A stretch of 14,015 nucleotides of DNA from Rickettsia typhi (GTDB lineage: Bacteria; Pseudomonadota; Alphaproteobacteria; Rickettsiales; Deianiraeaceae). The DNA lies in contig CAMAVG010000017.1 of assembly GCA_945861605.1 (NCBI GenBank), positions 1 to 14,015 of the forward strand. The letters are read 5' to 3'. The notes below the pieces were generated by a model. It had not been told where the DNA came from, made no database searches, and was given only the letters and a program-made list of their open reading frames with translations. The position numbers and the translations under genes are program-made. Of the stretch, positions 1-7,162 are shown piece after piece. Position 1 is the stretch's first letter; every line of letters starts with the position of its first letter.

Positions 1-356
1 AAACGAATTGCCCCGCAAAGTGAGGATATCATAACAGCAGACCACCCCGCAAGCCCATGATTCCAAAGCGACCAGTTGTAAATTATTATTGATGGGAATA
101 TTGTGTAGTTTGCAAAATCGCAGAGGGAATCCAGATTGGCACCAAAGACACTTTGTGCATTCAAAATTCGTGCGAAGCGACCGTCAAGAACATCGAAAAT
201 TGCAGCGATTATTATAAAAAAACACGCGCGTTCCCAGTGCATCATCATTGAATGATAAACGGCGAGAGTTCCGAAGAATATCGTTGAAAGCGTTATTACA
301 CTTGGAAAAAGTTTGAAAAGAGGAAGATTGTTAGACCTGTAGCGTTTTTTCATCAT
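1..356 (-). CDS. pssA: CDP-diacylglycerol--serine O-phosphatidyltransferase, 3' part missing
   Basis: Transfers a phosphatidyl group from CDP-diacylglycerol to serine, the first step toward phosphatidylethanolamine, in the inner membrane. The start is ATG at 356 on the minus strand (a second ATG follows at once), and about 118 residues are visible before the gene runs off the left edge. The fragment opens with a basic Met-Met-Lys-Lys-Arg stretch, then a hydrophobic segment (residues about 18-34), a second one, and the CDP-alcohol phosphatidyltransferase signature D-G-x2-A-R-x8-G-x3-D-x3-D, seen as DGRFAR, then FGANLDSLCD. The tract around the signature (LNAQSVFGANLDS) resembles PssA more than PgsA. 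It follows ruvX on the same strand after a 56-base gap that holds a likely sigma70 promoter, so it may be transcribed independently. The partial length prevents a check of the C-terminal membrane segments. Confidence 0.93.
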   Translation of the reverse strand, partial: MMKKRYRSNNLPLFKLFPSVITLSTIFFGTLAVYHSMMMHWERACFFIIIAAIFDVLDGRFARILNAQSVFGANLDSLCDFANYTIFPSIIIYNWSLWNHGLAGWSAVMISSLCGAIR

Positions 357-374
357 TATTCGTTACTTTTCATA

Positions 375-403
375 AGGTTAAATTTACAAATTTCGTTTGT
401 CAA
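375..403 (-). promoter_or_regulatory. Candidate sigma70 promoter of pssA
   Basis: On the minus strand a perfect -35 box TTGACA (398-403) is followed after exactly 17 bases by TAACCT (375-380), about 20 bases upstream of the pssA ATG at 356. It occupies most of the 56-base gap after ruvX. The -35 is strong and the -10 only moderate (4 of 6). Confidence 0.5.
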
Positions 404-412
404 GGAAATCGC

Positions 413-844
413 CTAAAAACAGGACATGAGAAAATCGCTCAAAATCACCGATGCAGATTTCATGTCATAGCTTTCGTGAAATTTTTTACTAAAACCCTTG
501 CGACCAAACTTGTGAGACTTACGAACGACATCACTCGAACCCGTTTCGTCCCAGAAAATGAAATCCATTTTTGGCAAATGTTTTTGCAGAAACTCAACGA
601 AGTTTGTGATAAAAAAGAACGATTCACCTTCGGAATAAGCCATCGGAATGCCAACTACCACCACGAATTCGTGTTTTTCAGAAAGTTGCGAAATTTTTTC
701 CAAAATACCCTGCGTCAGAATAGTTTCAATTGGAAATGCAATTCTGTTATTCGCAAAATTATTCGCAATTCCGGTTTTTTTTGTGCCGATATCAAAACAT
801 AAAAAATTTTGCAAGACAATTTGCGGGAAATCGTGGTGAATCAT
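413..844 (-). CDS. ruvX: Putative pre-16S rRNA nuclease / Holliday-junction resolvase-like protein (YqgF/RuvX)
   Basis: YqgF-family RNase H-fold nuclease; the family is linked to processing of the 16S rRNA 5' end. The 143-residue length is normal for the family. Visible motifs are the N-terminal DIGTKKTGIA (family D-x-G-x-K-R-x-G-x-A, residues about 18-27), the VVGIPM strand-turn in the middle, an acidic DE pair in FWDETGSS (about 97-98), and a late Asp in the YDMKSASVIL helix (family DKxAAxxIL), so the three acidic active-site positions are kept. The DERLTT/S consensus is altered: the Arg after DE is Thr. The start ATG at 844 lies three bases after the trpS stop, so it is probably translated from the trpS message. 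Assignment is firm at family level; activity is inferred. Confidence 0.9.
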   Translation of the reverse strand: MIHHDFPQIVLQNFLCFDIGTKKTGIANNFANNRIAFPIETILTQGILEKISQLSEKHEFVVVVGIPMAYSEGESFFFITNFVEFLQKHLPKMDFIFWDETGSSDVVRKSHKFGRKGFSKKFHESYDMKSASVILSDFLMSCF

Positions 845-847
845 TGG

Positions 848-1807
848 CTAGACTAAACCAATTGCTGACTGAATTTTCTGTAAGTTTTGCAAGGCAATTT
901 GCGAAAGCTCTTCGCCATTTTTTTTCAGTTGTGCGTGAAGGTAATCCTGATTTTTCATTAGATCGCGGAATTTTTCTTGAATCGGAGAAAGTTCGGAAAT
1001 AATGGCGTTTGCAAGTTCACTTTTAAACACGGCAGAATTATTCACGATGTCGAAAGTTGGTTTTTGCCCCGTAATTGCTTCGTAAATACCAAAAAGATTT
1101 TTCATCTCCGATGAGTCAGCCTCGCCAGTTTTTGCTTTTTTAATTTTTTGGACAACGAGTTCAGCGGAATCCAGAAGATTTATTCGTGAAAGGTCGGAAT
1201 CGTCGGATTTGCTCATTTTTTTAGTACCATCACGCAGGGACATAACCCTTTGCACGGTGGAGGTTTCAGTCAGTTTTGCCTTTGGAATCGTGAAAATTTT
1301 GCCATATTTTGCGTTAAACGCTTGTGCAACATCACGCGTAAGTTCAATGTGCTGAAGCTGGTCATTTCCAACTGGCACGATATCCGCGTTGTAAAGTAGA
1401 ATATCCGCCGCCATTAACACCGGATAGGAATACAATCCAACGCAGGCGCGCTCCTTATGATGTGCCGTTTTTTCTTTATATTGTGTCATTCTGTCAAGGT
1501 GTCCAATTTGAATATTGCACGAAAGAATCCATGCAAGCTCGCAATGTTCCTTCACAGATGATTGCTGAAAAACATTCACATTTTTCCCTTCAATTCCGCA
1601 GGCAAGGTATATTGCGAATGTCTCCAAGATGCTTTTACGCAAGTCATCAGGTTTTTGAAAAAGCGTTATTGCGTGTAAATCAACAATTGAGAAAATAAAA
1701 TCATCGCTTGGATTTTCCAAAATTAATTTCCTCCAATTCTTAATTGCACCAAGGTAATTCCCAATGTGCAAAACGCCTGTTGGCTGAATTCCCGAGAATA
1801 TCCTCAT
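848..1807 (-). CDS. trpS: Tryptophanyl-tRNA synthetase
   Basis: Class I aminoacyl-tRNA synthetase that charges tRNA-Trp in the cytoplasm. It has 319 residues, slightly shorter than many bacterial TrpRS. The N-terminus SGIQPTGVLHIGNYLGA carries the HIGH-type motif as HIGN (residues 14-17). The Trp-binding/Rossmann core contains GLYSYPVLMAADILLY (about 124-139) and PVGNDQLQHIELTRD (about 145-159). The KMSKS loop is present exactly as KMSKS (197-201). The ATG at 1807 lies four bases after the stop of the upstream lipoprotein gene and the TAG stop is three bases before ruvX, so the three genes look like one transcript. No Shine-Dalgarno is evident in the tiny gap, which fits translational coupling. 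All key motifs are intact. Confidence 0.98.
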   Translation of the reverse strand: MRIFSGIQPTGVLHIGNYLGAIKNWRKLILENPSDDFIFSIVDLHAITLFQKPDDLRKSILETFAIYLACGIEGKNVNVFQQSSVKEHCELAWILSCNIQIGHLDRMTQYKEKTAHHKERACVGLYSYPVLMAADILLYNADIVPVGNDQLQHIELTRDVAQAFNAKYGKIFTIPKAKLTETSTVQRVMSLRDGTKKMSKSDDSDLSRINLLDSAELVVQKIKKAKTGEADSSEMKNLFGIYEAITGQKPTFDIVNNSAVFKSELANAIISELSPIQEKFRDLMKNQDYLHAQLKKNGEELSQIALQNLQKIQSAIGLV

Positions 1808-1811
1808 TGTA

Positions 1812-3212
1812 TTATTGCAAAAGTTGTTCGATATTTTGCGGCATTTCCACGCTTTCTAATTGCGATCCAGCCTGTTTGACATCGCCATTTTGGAATGAAT
1901 AAACATCAATTACCCTGCGAATTGTTCTGCCATCGCCTTCTGGGATCATCTTCCCATTTACGCCGTCAAGAATCACACCTTTGTTCATTGCAACTCCGCT
2001 AATGTTATCAATTGCTTTAACTTGCTGCACGCTTAATAAATACTGTAGTGTTTCGTAAATTGTGGCTGAAAACCTTGTTGGTGGTTGATTAAATGTGTTT
2101 TTGTAGACTTCGTAATAATCACGATATTTTTCAAAATTTGATGGGAAGGATATCTCCTTTGTGTATTTTTCGCCATCGGAAAGTAACATTTCAATTACAC
2201 CGTCGACGATTCTCGGTGAACCTATAAGCGGAATATCTTGAAATGCTTCTTCGGATGCGATTGCTTTGTAAATTTTTTGAAAATCTTTCGCGGAGGCGTC
2301 GATTATCACGGCATCGACTTTTTTATACTTCTTGTAAAATCTTTCACCGGAAGAATGCGTTATGGTATTGCCGTCGGTTGCTGTGATATCCTTTGTGAAG
2401 TTGAAATCGTCTTTTTGAATTTTACCGGAATTGATGTTTTGGTAGTAAACTTGAATTGTTGCAGATTTTAATCGCGAGATATATTTGGAGATATCGTCGG
2501 AGTTTGCCTCGTAGAATTCCACAACTGGGATTTCCTGCTTATTCGCCTTTCCGGCAGAAACAAACATTTTATATGTATTACCACCAATTTCATTGTTCGA
2601 TGCAAACATTGCGATGTTTTTGTATCCGCGACTTTTCGCAAAATTCATAATGCTTACAATTCCCACTTCCGCGTTATAGCCAAAGTTATAAAGACCATCG
2701 CCCGAGAGCTTTTGCGAAGCAAGTGAAACAATTGGTGTTTTTGTGTGGCTTGAATAAATTTGTTTTTGCACGGCAAGAACATCATTTTCATTAAATGGAC
2801 CAACGATGATATCAGGAACTGTTGTGTTTATTGATTGCATCGCAAGTGTGGTTCCTTCTAAAATATTCACGCTATATTTTGAATAATTCACGCTAAATTT
2901 TAGCATCGTTACTGAATTTTTAATTTCATTGATAATAGCTTGATTGCTTGCATTCATTGGCAGGATTGCAATGTTTAGTGTTCTGCGAACGCAACTTATT
3001 GAGCATTCTTCTTGCGGTGCGAATTGCTGAGGCGGTGTAAGCGTTGCCTCAATTCCTTTTTTTGCATTGGAGAACTTGTAGTTATCGTAAATAAGGGATT
3101 CGTTATCAGCAAGAGTTGATGAGTTGTAATCAAGCGACTTCACAGAATTGGGAATTTGATTATTATTACACGCAACGAACATTAAGAAAACACAGAATAA
3201 CAGGCGTTTCAT
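1812..3212 (-). CDS. Penicillin-binding-protein activator-like lipoprotein (LpoA C-domain / periplasmic binding fold)
   Basis: A 466-residue exported protein. Residues 1-14 are a short lipoprotein signal peptide (MKRLLFCVFL core) ending in FVAC with Cys15, so a lipid anchor is likely. About 60 hydrophilic residues follow, with a Cys pair at 70 and 74. From residue 77 the pattern is a type I periplasmic-binding fold: NIAILPMNASN, LEGTTLAMQ, DIIVGPFNENDV, TPIVSLAS, NFGYNAEVGI and KNIAMFASNNEIGGNTY. The C-terminus VNGKMIPEGDGRTIRRVIDVY resembles the alphaproteobacterial PBP activators related to LpoA, which stimulate peptidoglycan synthases in the periplasm. Residues about 253-295 form an extra polar stretch that may be a lineage insertion. 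It is first in a tight run with trpS and ruvX and has a good promoter upstream. A solute-binding role (LivK type) is less likely because no transporter genes adjoin it. Confidence 0.8.
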   Translation of the reverse strand: MKRLLFCVFLMFVACNNNQIPNSVKSLDYNSSTLADNESLIYDNYKFSNAKKGIEATLTPPQQFAPQEECSISCVRRTLNIAILPMNASNQAIINEIKNSVTMLKFSVNYSKYSVNILEGTTLAMQSINTTVPDIIVGPFNENDVLAVQKQIYSSHTKTPIVSLASQKLSGDGLYNFGYNAEVGIVSIMNFAKSRGYKNIAMFASNNEIGGNTYKMFVSAGKANKQEIPVVEFYEANSDDISKYISRLKSATIQVYYQNINSGKIQKDDFNFTKDITATDGNTITHSSGERFYKKYKKVDAVIIDASAKDFQKIYKAIASEEAFQDIPLIGSPRIVDGVIEMLLSDGEKYTKEISFPSNFEKYRDYYEVYKNTFNQPPTRFSATIYETLQYLLSVQQVKAIDNISGVAMNKGVILDGVNGKMIPEGDGRTIRRVIDVYSFQNGDVKQAGSQLESVEMPQNIEQLLQ

Positions 3213-3233
3213 ATAAGAATAAAAAGACTATCA

Positions 3234-3262
3234 ACTATAAAAATAAAAATATTAACTTGCAA
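3234..3262 (-). promoter_or_regulatory. Candidate sigma70 promoter of the lipoprotein-trpS-ruvX run
   Basis: Minus strand: TTGCAA (3257-3262), 17 bases, then TATAGT (3234-3239). Transcription would begin close to 3227, leaving a leader of roughly 15 bases before the ATG at 3212. The -10 matches 5 of 6 positions and the -35 matches 4 of 6. The -35 hexamer is shared with the divergent promoter. Confidence 0.5.
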
Positions 3263-3285
3263 TTGTTTTTTTCAATTTTTAATAT
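3257..3285 (+). promoter_or_regulatory. Candidate sigma70 promoter of the mnhG-virB4-mreC run
   Basis: Plus strand: the same palindromic TTGCAA (3257-3262), 17 bases, then TAATAT (3280-3285). The ATG of the first gene is at 3311, and GGAAG at 3301-3305 is a usable Shine-Dalgarno. Both boxes match 4 of 6 positions. Confidence 0.4.
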
Positions 3286-3310
3286 TAATCACATTTAACG
3301 GGAAGACCAA

Positions 3311-3625
3311 ATGCAGGAAGTCATTGCAACGATTAAAACACTACCACTGCTAATATCAACAATTGTTTTGTTATTTGCCTCAATTGGAGTCTTGAAATCA
3401 AAAACACCATTGCAAGCATTTCACTTCATCACAATAATTGAAATCATTTGCATTCCATTGGCGATCCTCACCCTCATTATATTCAAAGGCGTAAGTGAAA
3501 TCAAAATGATTCTTTGCATCGCGACAATCGCAATTCTCTCGCCCGTCACATCATACCTCATTTCCAAGGCTTACCGCAAACAAACCAATGATACCATTGA
3601 GAAACAACCCACCAAAATTTTCTAA
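3311..3625 (+). CDS. mnhG: Mrp-type Na+/H+ antiporter subunit G-like membrane protein
   Basis: Small integral membrane protein of 104 residues with three predicted membrane segments (about 10-29, 37-59 and 66-88). The pattern fits MnhG/MrpG: a first helix ending in LFASIGVLKSKTPLQAFH (family: SIGLLRFPDxYTRLHA), and a third helix followed by LSPVTSYLISKAYRK (family: TAPVAAHALARAAYR). MrpG is an accessory subunit of multi-subunit cation/proton antiporters in the inner membrane. No other Mrp subunit is present, so a partner set must lie elsewhere or this subunit works alone. The similarity is by pattern only, and the family's Arg and Asp in the loop are replaced by Lys and polar residues. It is the first gene of the plus-strand run, five bases before the next. 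Confidence 0.72.
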   Translation: MQEVIATIKTLPLLISTIVLLFASIGVLKSKTPLQAFHFITIIEIICIPLAILTLIIFKGVSEIKMILCIATIAILSPVTSYLISKAYRKQTNDTIEKQPTKIF

Positions 3626-3630
3626 TTCAT

Positions 3631-4104
3631 GTGGAATCGCTAATAAAAGAATATCGCTCCCTAATGCTTTCTTTGAAAAAAGATGGTAAAGCAATGGCAC
3701 CAAGGCAAAGAAAAATCATAATTGCACGGTTAATTCGCTTGGAAAAAATTGTCCTCAAAAAGGCAATGAAGATGATTGCATCCGGCAACTTAACACTTGA
3801 TATCTCTCAATTTCCGCCACGCATTCAACGCATTTTGCAAAAAGTCCGCAATACAATGATTCTTCGCAGAGTCAGCATGTTGCTTTCACACGAACTCGAC
3901 GAACACGCACGCGACCTTCAATTCAAACACGACGAAACCCAAAAAAGATTAAGCATCGCCAATCAAATGTTTTCTTCGCTTAGTCTGAACAAAGAAAGAA
4001 ATGGCATTGGATATCTCGTCAAACTTCAACGCACTGAAGACAAAAACACCAACCACGGAAAAAAAACACTGGAAAAAATAAAAAAAACCTTTCAAAGGGA
4101 GTAA
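3631..4104 (+). CDS. Basic helical protein of unknown function
   Basis: I do not recognise this protein. It has 157 residues, very rich in Lys and Arg, with almost no Trp, Cys or Gly, no signal peptide and no membrane segment, so it is probably a soluble, largely alpha-helical protein. Three helical blocks are suggested: residues about 1-50 (Lys/Arg/Leu/Ile heptad-like), a short linker with SGNLTLDISQFPPRI (about 51-65), and a long helix about 66-125 that may form a coiled coil; the tail is lysine-rich. The start is GTG at 3631, five bases after the mnhG stop; the overlapping ATG at 3629 is out of frame and stops after four codons. It lies 15 bases before the VirB4 paralogue, so a role connected with that protein or with nucleic acid is possible but unproven. 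Confidence 0.8.
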   Translation: MESLIKEYRSLMLSLKKDGKAMAPRQRKIIIARLIRLEKIVLKKAMKMIASGNLTLDISQFPPRIQRILQKVRNTMILRRVSMLLSHELDEHARDLQFKHDETQKRLSIANQMFSSLSLNKERNGIGYLVKLQRTEDKNTNHGKKTLEKIKKTFQRE

Positions 4105-4119
4105 TCTTGAATTTTATGT

Positions 4120-6363
4120 ATGCAAAAGGAAACAGTTGAAACCAAATTCGAATCGTACTTCCTGCCTTTTTCCGCACAAATCGACGAAAAAACCGTCATT
4201 TCACAATCAGGGCTTATTAGTCAAACCATTGCATTAAATGCGGAACTAAAAATCTCATTTCAGGCAGATGTTTTATTGGCAATAAAAAAAATATACACCA
4301 AAAATGTCACAATCAACATTCACGGCATTTATTCCAAACACCAAAGCAAAAGAAATACGAATCTCGTACAACACATCAAATCTTCATACAAAAACAACGC
4401 CTACCCACAAAAAGAACATTCACAGGAATTCTTTATAACCATATCAATTCAGGGATATCAGGTTTCCCAAAAAAACCTAACAAACTTACTTTTCGAAGCA
4501 ACATTTCTTCTCGAGCTTGAAAAATCCATAAAAAGACTTCACACAATCGTTGAAGAGTTCACCGAAAGCCTTTTGCCACACAGCCCACGAATTCTCAAAG
4601 CTTCAGAAACAAATGGCGATATTTCATCAGAACAAAGCTCATTTTTGCATAAAATTATTTACGGCGAAAACTCACCGATATCGCTCAACAACATGGAGAT
4701 ATCCGAACAAATTCGCCCATTATTGATCAAAAGAGAAAGCAACCATCTGGTACTCTCCACAAAAAAAGAAAAAAATAACGAAAACCAAGATTCCAAAACA
4801 TACATCGCCTGCTTTTCAATCAAAGATTTCCCAAAAATTGATTCACACCAGCTAATCAAACTTTTCACACTCAACCATTCATTCGTTGTCTCGCAAACAA
4901 TTCACACAATCAAGCAAGAAAAAATCACAGGCTTGTTCGAATATCAATCAAAAATTACCGCAGCAATCCGCGATAACGACATCGCAACAAAATGCGGTTG
5001 GAACGAACTTCTTGCGGAGCAAAACCCAATCGCAATGCAAACGAACATCGTTGTCCACGCAAGCGATCTTGAGAAATTGAAGCAAAAAATGCAGGAAATC
5101 TCACAATGTCTTCACAAAATTGGCATTGTTGCAATTCTGGAGGACATCAATCTTGAGCAAGCATTTTACGCAAGTATGCCATCAAATTCCACATTTTGCA
5201 ACAGGTTTGAATACGCGACGCTTGGTCACGCTGGGCAATTCCTCCTATCCAAAAGCATGATATTCGAAGGCTCGAAAAGTATGAAAACAATTCCATTCAT
5301 GCCAATTGCGACATCATACCAGAAGTATTACAGCTTTTCACCATTTACAAACGGTAAATCGTATCACATTCTTGCACACGGCATTCAAAACGAACTCTTT
5401 ACAACGGGAATCAACGCGATCCTCCTCCACACGCAAGTCAATAGTGTCACCTGTGTTGACCTCAACTATTCTACAATCGGCTTAAACAAATTGAAAAACG
5501 GGTTATACTTCAAAACGCCCGAAGTCAACATTTTGAATCTTTTCAAAGTTGACAAAAAAGGCTTTGAAATGTTCTTCATTTCACTCGTTCTTCATTTTTG
5601 CAGCGAAAACAAAATACAAAAAAACGAAGAAATGTATGAGCAAATAAAAAAATTCATCGCGAAAATCAAACCAGATTCCACATTCGAGCAATTAAAATCG
5701 CTGACTGATGTCTCGGTTATTTTGCAAACACTCGATTTCGCAAAAGAAAATAATTTTTTCGCTGAGAAAGATGTCTTTATGCATAAAAATAAATTTACAT
5801 CTGTGAATGCGAGCGGACTCGAACCAAGACTTTGCGGGATTTTCGCATTCTACACGCTGATTTTCAATCTTCACAAAGCACAAGAATTCGACATAATAAA
5901 GCTTGATCGCTCGTTCGATGTTTTCGACCCGAAAGTCATTCTACAGCAATCAATATCACACCTTCTTCGTGAATATAAACTCAAGCTTGTAAGCGTGATC
6001 GCATGCAGCAACATTCCATTGACATTCGAGCAAAAACAAATTTACCGATATTCCGACATATTCCTCTACTTCGATATCCGCCTATTTGCCGAGGGAACCT
6101 GCTCCAATTACTTCGTCAAAACATTTTTCCAATTAAACGCAGAAATGACAAAAAACCTTATGTTTGTTAAGTCCGGTTCAAAAAAAAGCGTAATACAGGC
6201 ACTGGAATCAACTTACACGATGAACCTCAATCAATTATTTGGGATCAAGGAACTAGCGGCTTTAAATTCAAAACATAAAAATTTCGCAAATATAATAAAA
6301 CTTATTGAAAATAATAAAACACCTTCACAAAGTGTTGTGGAAACATATAATACTCTAATTTAA
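4120..6363 (+). CDS. virB4: Degenerate VirB4-family type IV secretion protein (ATPase motifs lost)
   Basis: A 747-residue VirB4/CagE-family protein. VirB4 is normally the inner-membrane-associated ATPase that powers T4SS assembly and transport. Residues about 10-30 (FLPFSAQIDEKTVISQSG, then a hydrophobic strand) match the VirB4 opening. The FYASMPSN motif (349-356) stands where active proteins have F-x-A-x-L-P-G-N. The segment that should carry Walker A (G-P-x-G-x-G-K-S/T) is instead HILAHGIQNELFTTG (416-430), with no Lys or Thr of the P-loop. The Walker B counterpart reads DIIKLDRSFD: Asp596 remains but the catalytic Glu is Arg597. A motif III remnant ACSN follows. It should therefore not hydrolyse ATP. 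This matches the second, degenerate VirB4 described in the Rickettsiales T4SS. The ATG at 4120 is the only sensible start, since an in-frame stop sits at 4108. Its stop lies one base before mreC. Confidence 0.85.
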   Translation: MQKETVETKFESYFLPFSAQIDEKTVISQSGLISQTIALNAELKISFQADVLLAIKKIYTKNVTINIHGIYSKHQSKRNTNLVQHIKSSYKNNAYPQKEHSQEFFITISIQGYQVSQKNLTNLLFEATFLLELEKSIKRLHTIVEEFTESLLPHSPRILKASETNGDISSEQSSFLHKIIYGENSPISLNNMEISEQIRPLLIKRESNHLVLSTKKEKNNENQDSKTYIACFSIKDFPKIDSHQLIKLFTLNHSFVVSQTIHTIKQEKITGLFEYQSKITAAIRDNDIATKCGWNELLAEQNPIAMQTNIVVHASDLEKLKQKMQEISQCLHKIGIVAILEDINLEQAFYASMPSNSTFCNRFEYATLGHAGQFLLSKSMIFEGSKSMKTIPFMPIATSYQKYYSFSPFTNGKSYHILAHGIQNELFTTGINAILLHTQVNSVTCVDLNYSTIGLNKLKNGLYFKTPEVNILNLFKVDKKGFEMFFISLVLHFCSENKIQKNEEMYEQIKKFIAKIKPDSTFEQLKSLTDVSVILQTLDFAKENNFFAEKDVFMHKNKFTSVNASGLEPRLCGIFAFYTLIFNLHKAQEFDIIKLDRSFDVFDPKVILQQSISHLLREYKLKLVSVIACSNIPLTFEQKQIYRYSDIFLYFDIRLFAEGTCSNYFVKTFFQLNAEMTKNLMFVKSGSKKSVIQALESTYTMNLNQLFGIKELAALNSKHKNFANIIKLIENNKTPSQSVVETYNTLI

Positions 6364-6364
6364 C

Positions 6365-7147
6365 ATGAAATATAAAACACAGAATAAACTTGCAATTCTT
6401 TACAACACCCTACTCCTATTCGCCGTTCTTTATATGCTCATAAACCATAAAAGCATCAATAAAAACACCGAAAACATACACGAATCTTTTGTTGAACATA
6501 TCGATTTAAACCCAGCACAAGGCTTGCAAAACATTGTTTATCACTCCGTTGGATACATCATGGATTTTCTCGAATATCGTAAAATAAACGCCGAAAGAAA
6601 CGCATTTTTTCTTCAAGCCGATGACATGCTACAAGAACTGATGAAACTCCGTAACGAAAAAGCAGAACTCATAAGCATTCTTCAACCATTGCAGGATATG
6701 CAAACATCCTTTCCCGTAAAGTATGTCGTCAAACTTCTGTACTTCATCTCCACGGAAAACTCACGCCAAATTTACTTCAAAACCAATGAAAACATTCCAT
6801 TAAACAGCCTAGTCTTCAACAAGGAATGCCTCATTGGAAGAGTTTTCAAAAAGGAAGGCAGCAATTATTATGTTTTAACACACCAAGACCCCAACTTCCG
6901 CATGCCGGTTTACACTCAAAACACAAAAATTTTCGGCATGATTCACGGCGACCCCTACAAAATGCGTTTCGTTTCATTTGACGAAATTCACCAGTTTGAC
7001 ATCGACGAAAATGAAACAATCCTAACGGCTTCGTCTGAAGGCAAATTCACGGAAAACATTCCTGTTGGAAAAGTTGTTGAGACGAAATCCGGTGCATTTA
7101 TCGAGACGAAATGTCAGGATTATTACTCATACGCGTTGATTATCTAG
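6365..7147 (+). CDS. mreC: MreC-like rod-shape-determining protein
   Basis: MreC is a bitopic inner-membrane protein that organises the elongasome (MreB, MreD, PBP2, RodA) from the periplasmic side. This 260-residue version has a short cytoplasmic N-terminus, one membrane helix (about 9-26), a predicted coiled coil (about 72-108) and the beta-rich MreC core. Core motifs are CLIGRVFKKEGSNYYVLTHQ (155-174; family GLVGRV ... SRVLLITD), DPNFRMPVYTQ (175-185; family DPxSRIPVxxE), FGMIHGD (190-196; family GILxG) and ENIPVGKV (230-237; family PPGIPVGxV). It lacks the long C-terminal tail of some homologues. The ATG is one base after the virB4 stop, implying co-translation. mreB and mreD are not in the window. 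The sequence is divergent, but the ordered motifs make the call firm. Confidence 0.88.
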   Translation: MKYKTQNKLAILYNTLLLFAVLYMLINHKSINKNTENIHESFVEHIDLNPAQGLQNIVYHSVGYIMDFLEYRKINAERNAFFLQADDMLQELMKLRNEKAELISILQPLQDMQTSFPVKYVVKLLYFISTENSRQIYFKTNENIPLNSLVFNKECLIGRVFKKEGSNYYVLTHQDPNFRMPVYTQNTKIFGMIHGDPYKMRFVSFDEIHQFDIDENETILTASSEGKFTENIPVGKVVETKSGAFIETKCQDYYSYALII

Positions 7148-7162
7148 CGGTCTTCGGATTTG

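Noticed and set aside
4120..6363. Active VirB4 ATPase
   Set aside because: No G-x-x-G-x-G-K-S/T occurs anywhere in the 747 residues and the Walker B Glu is replaced by Arg.
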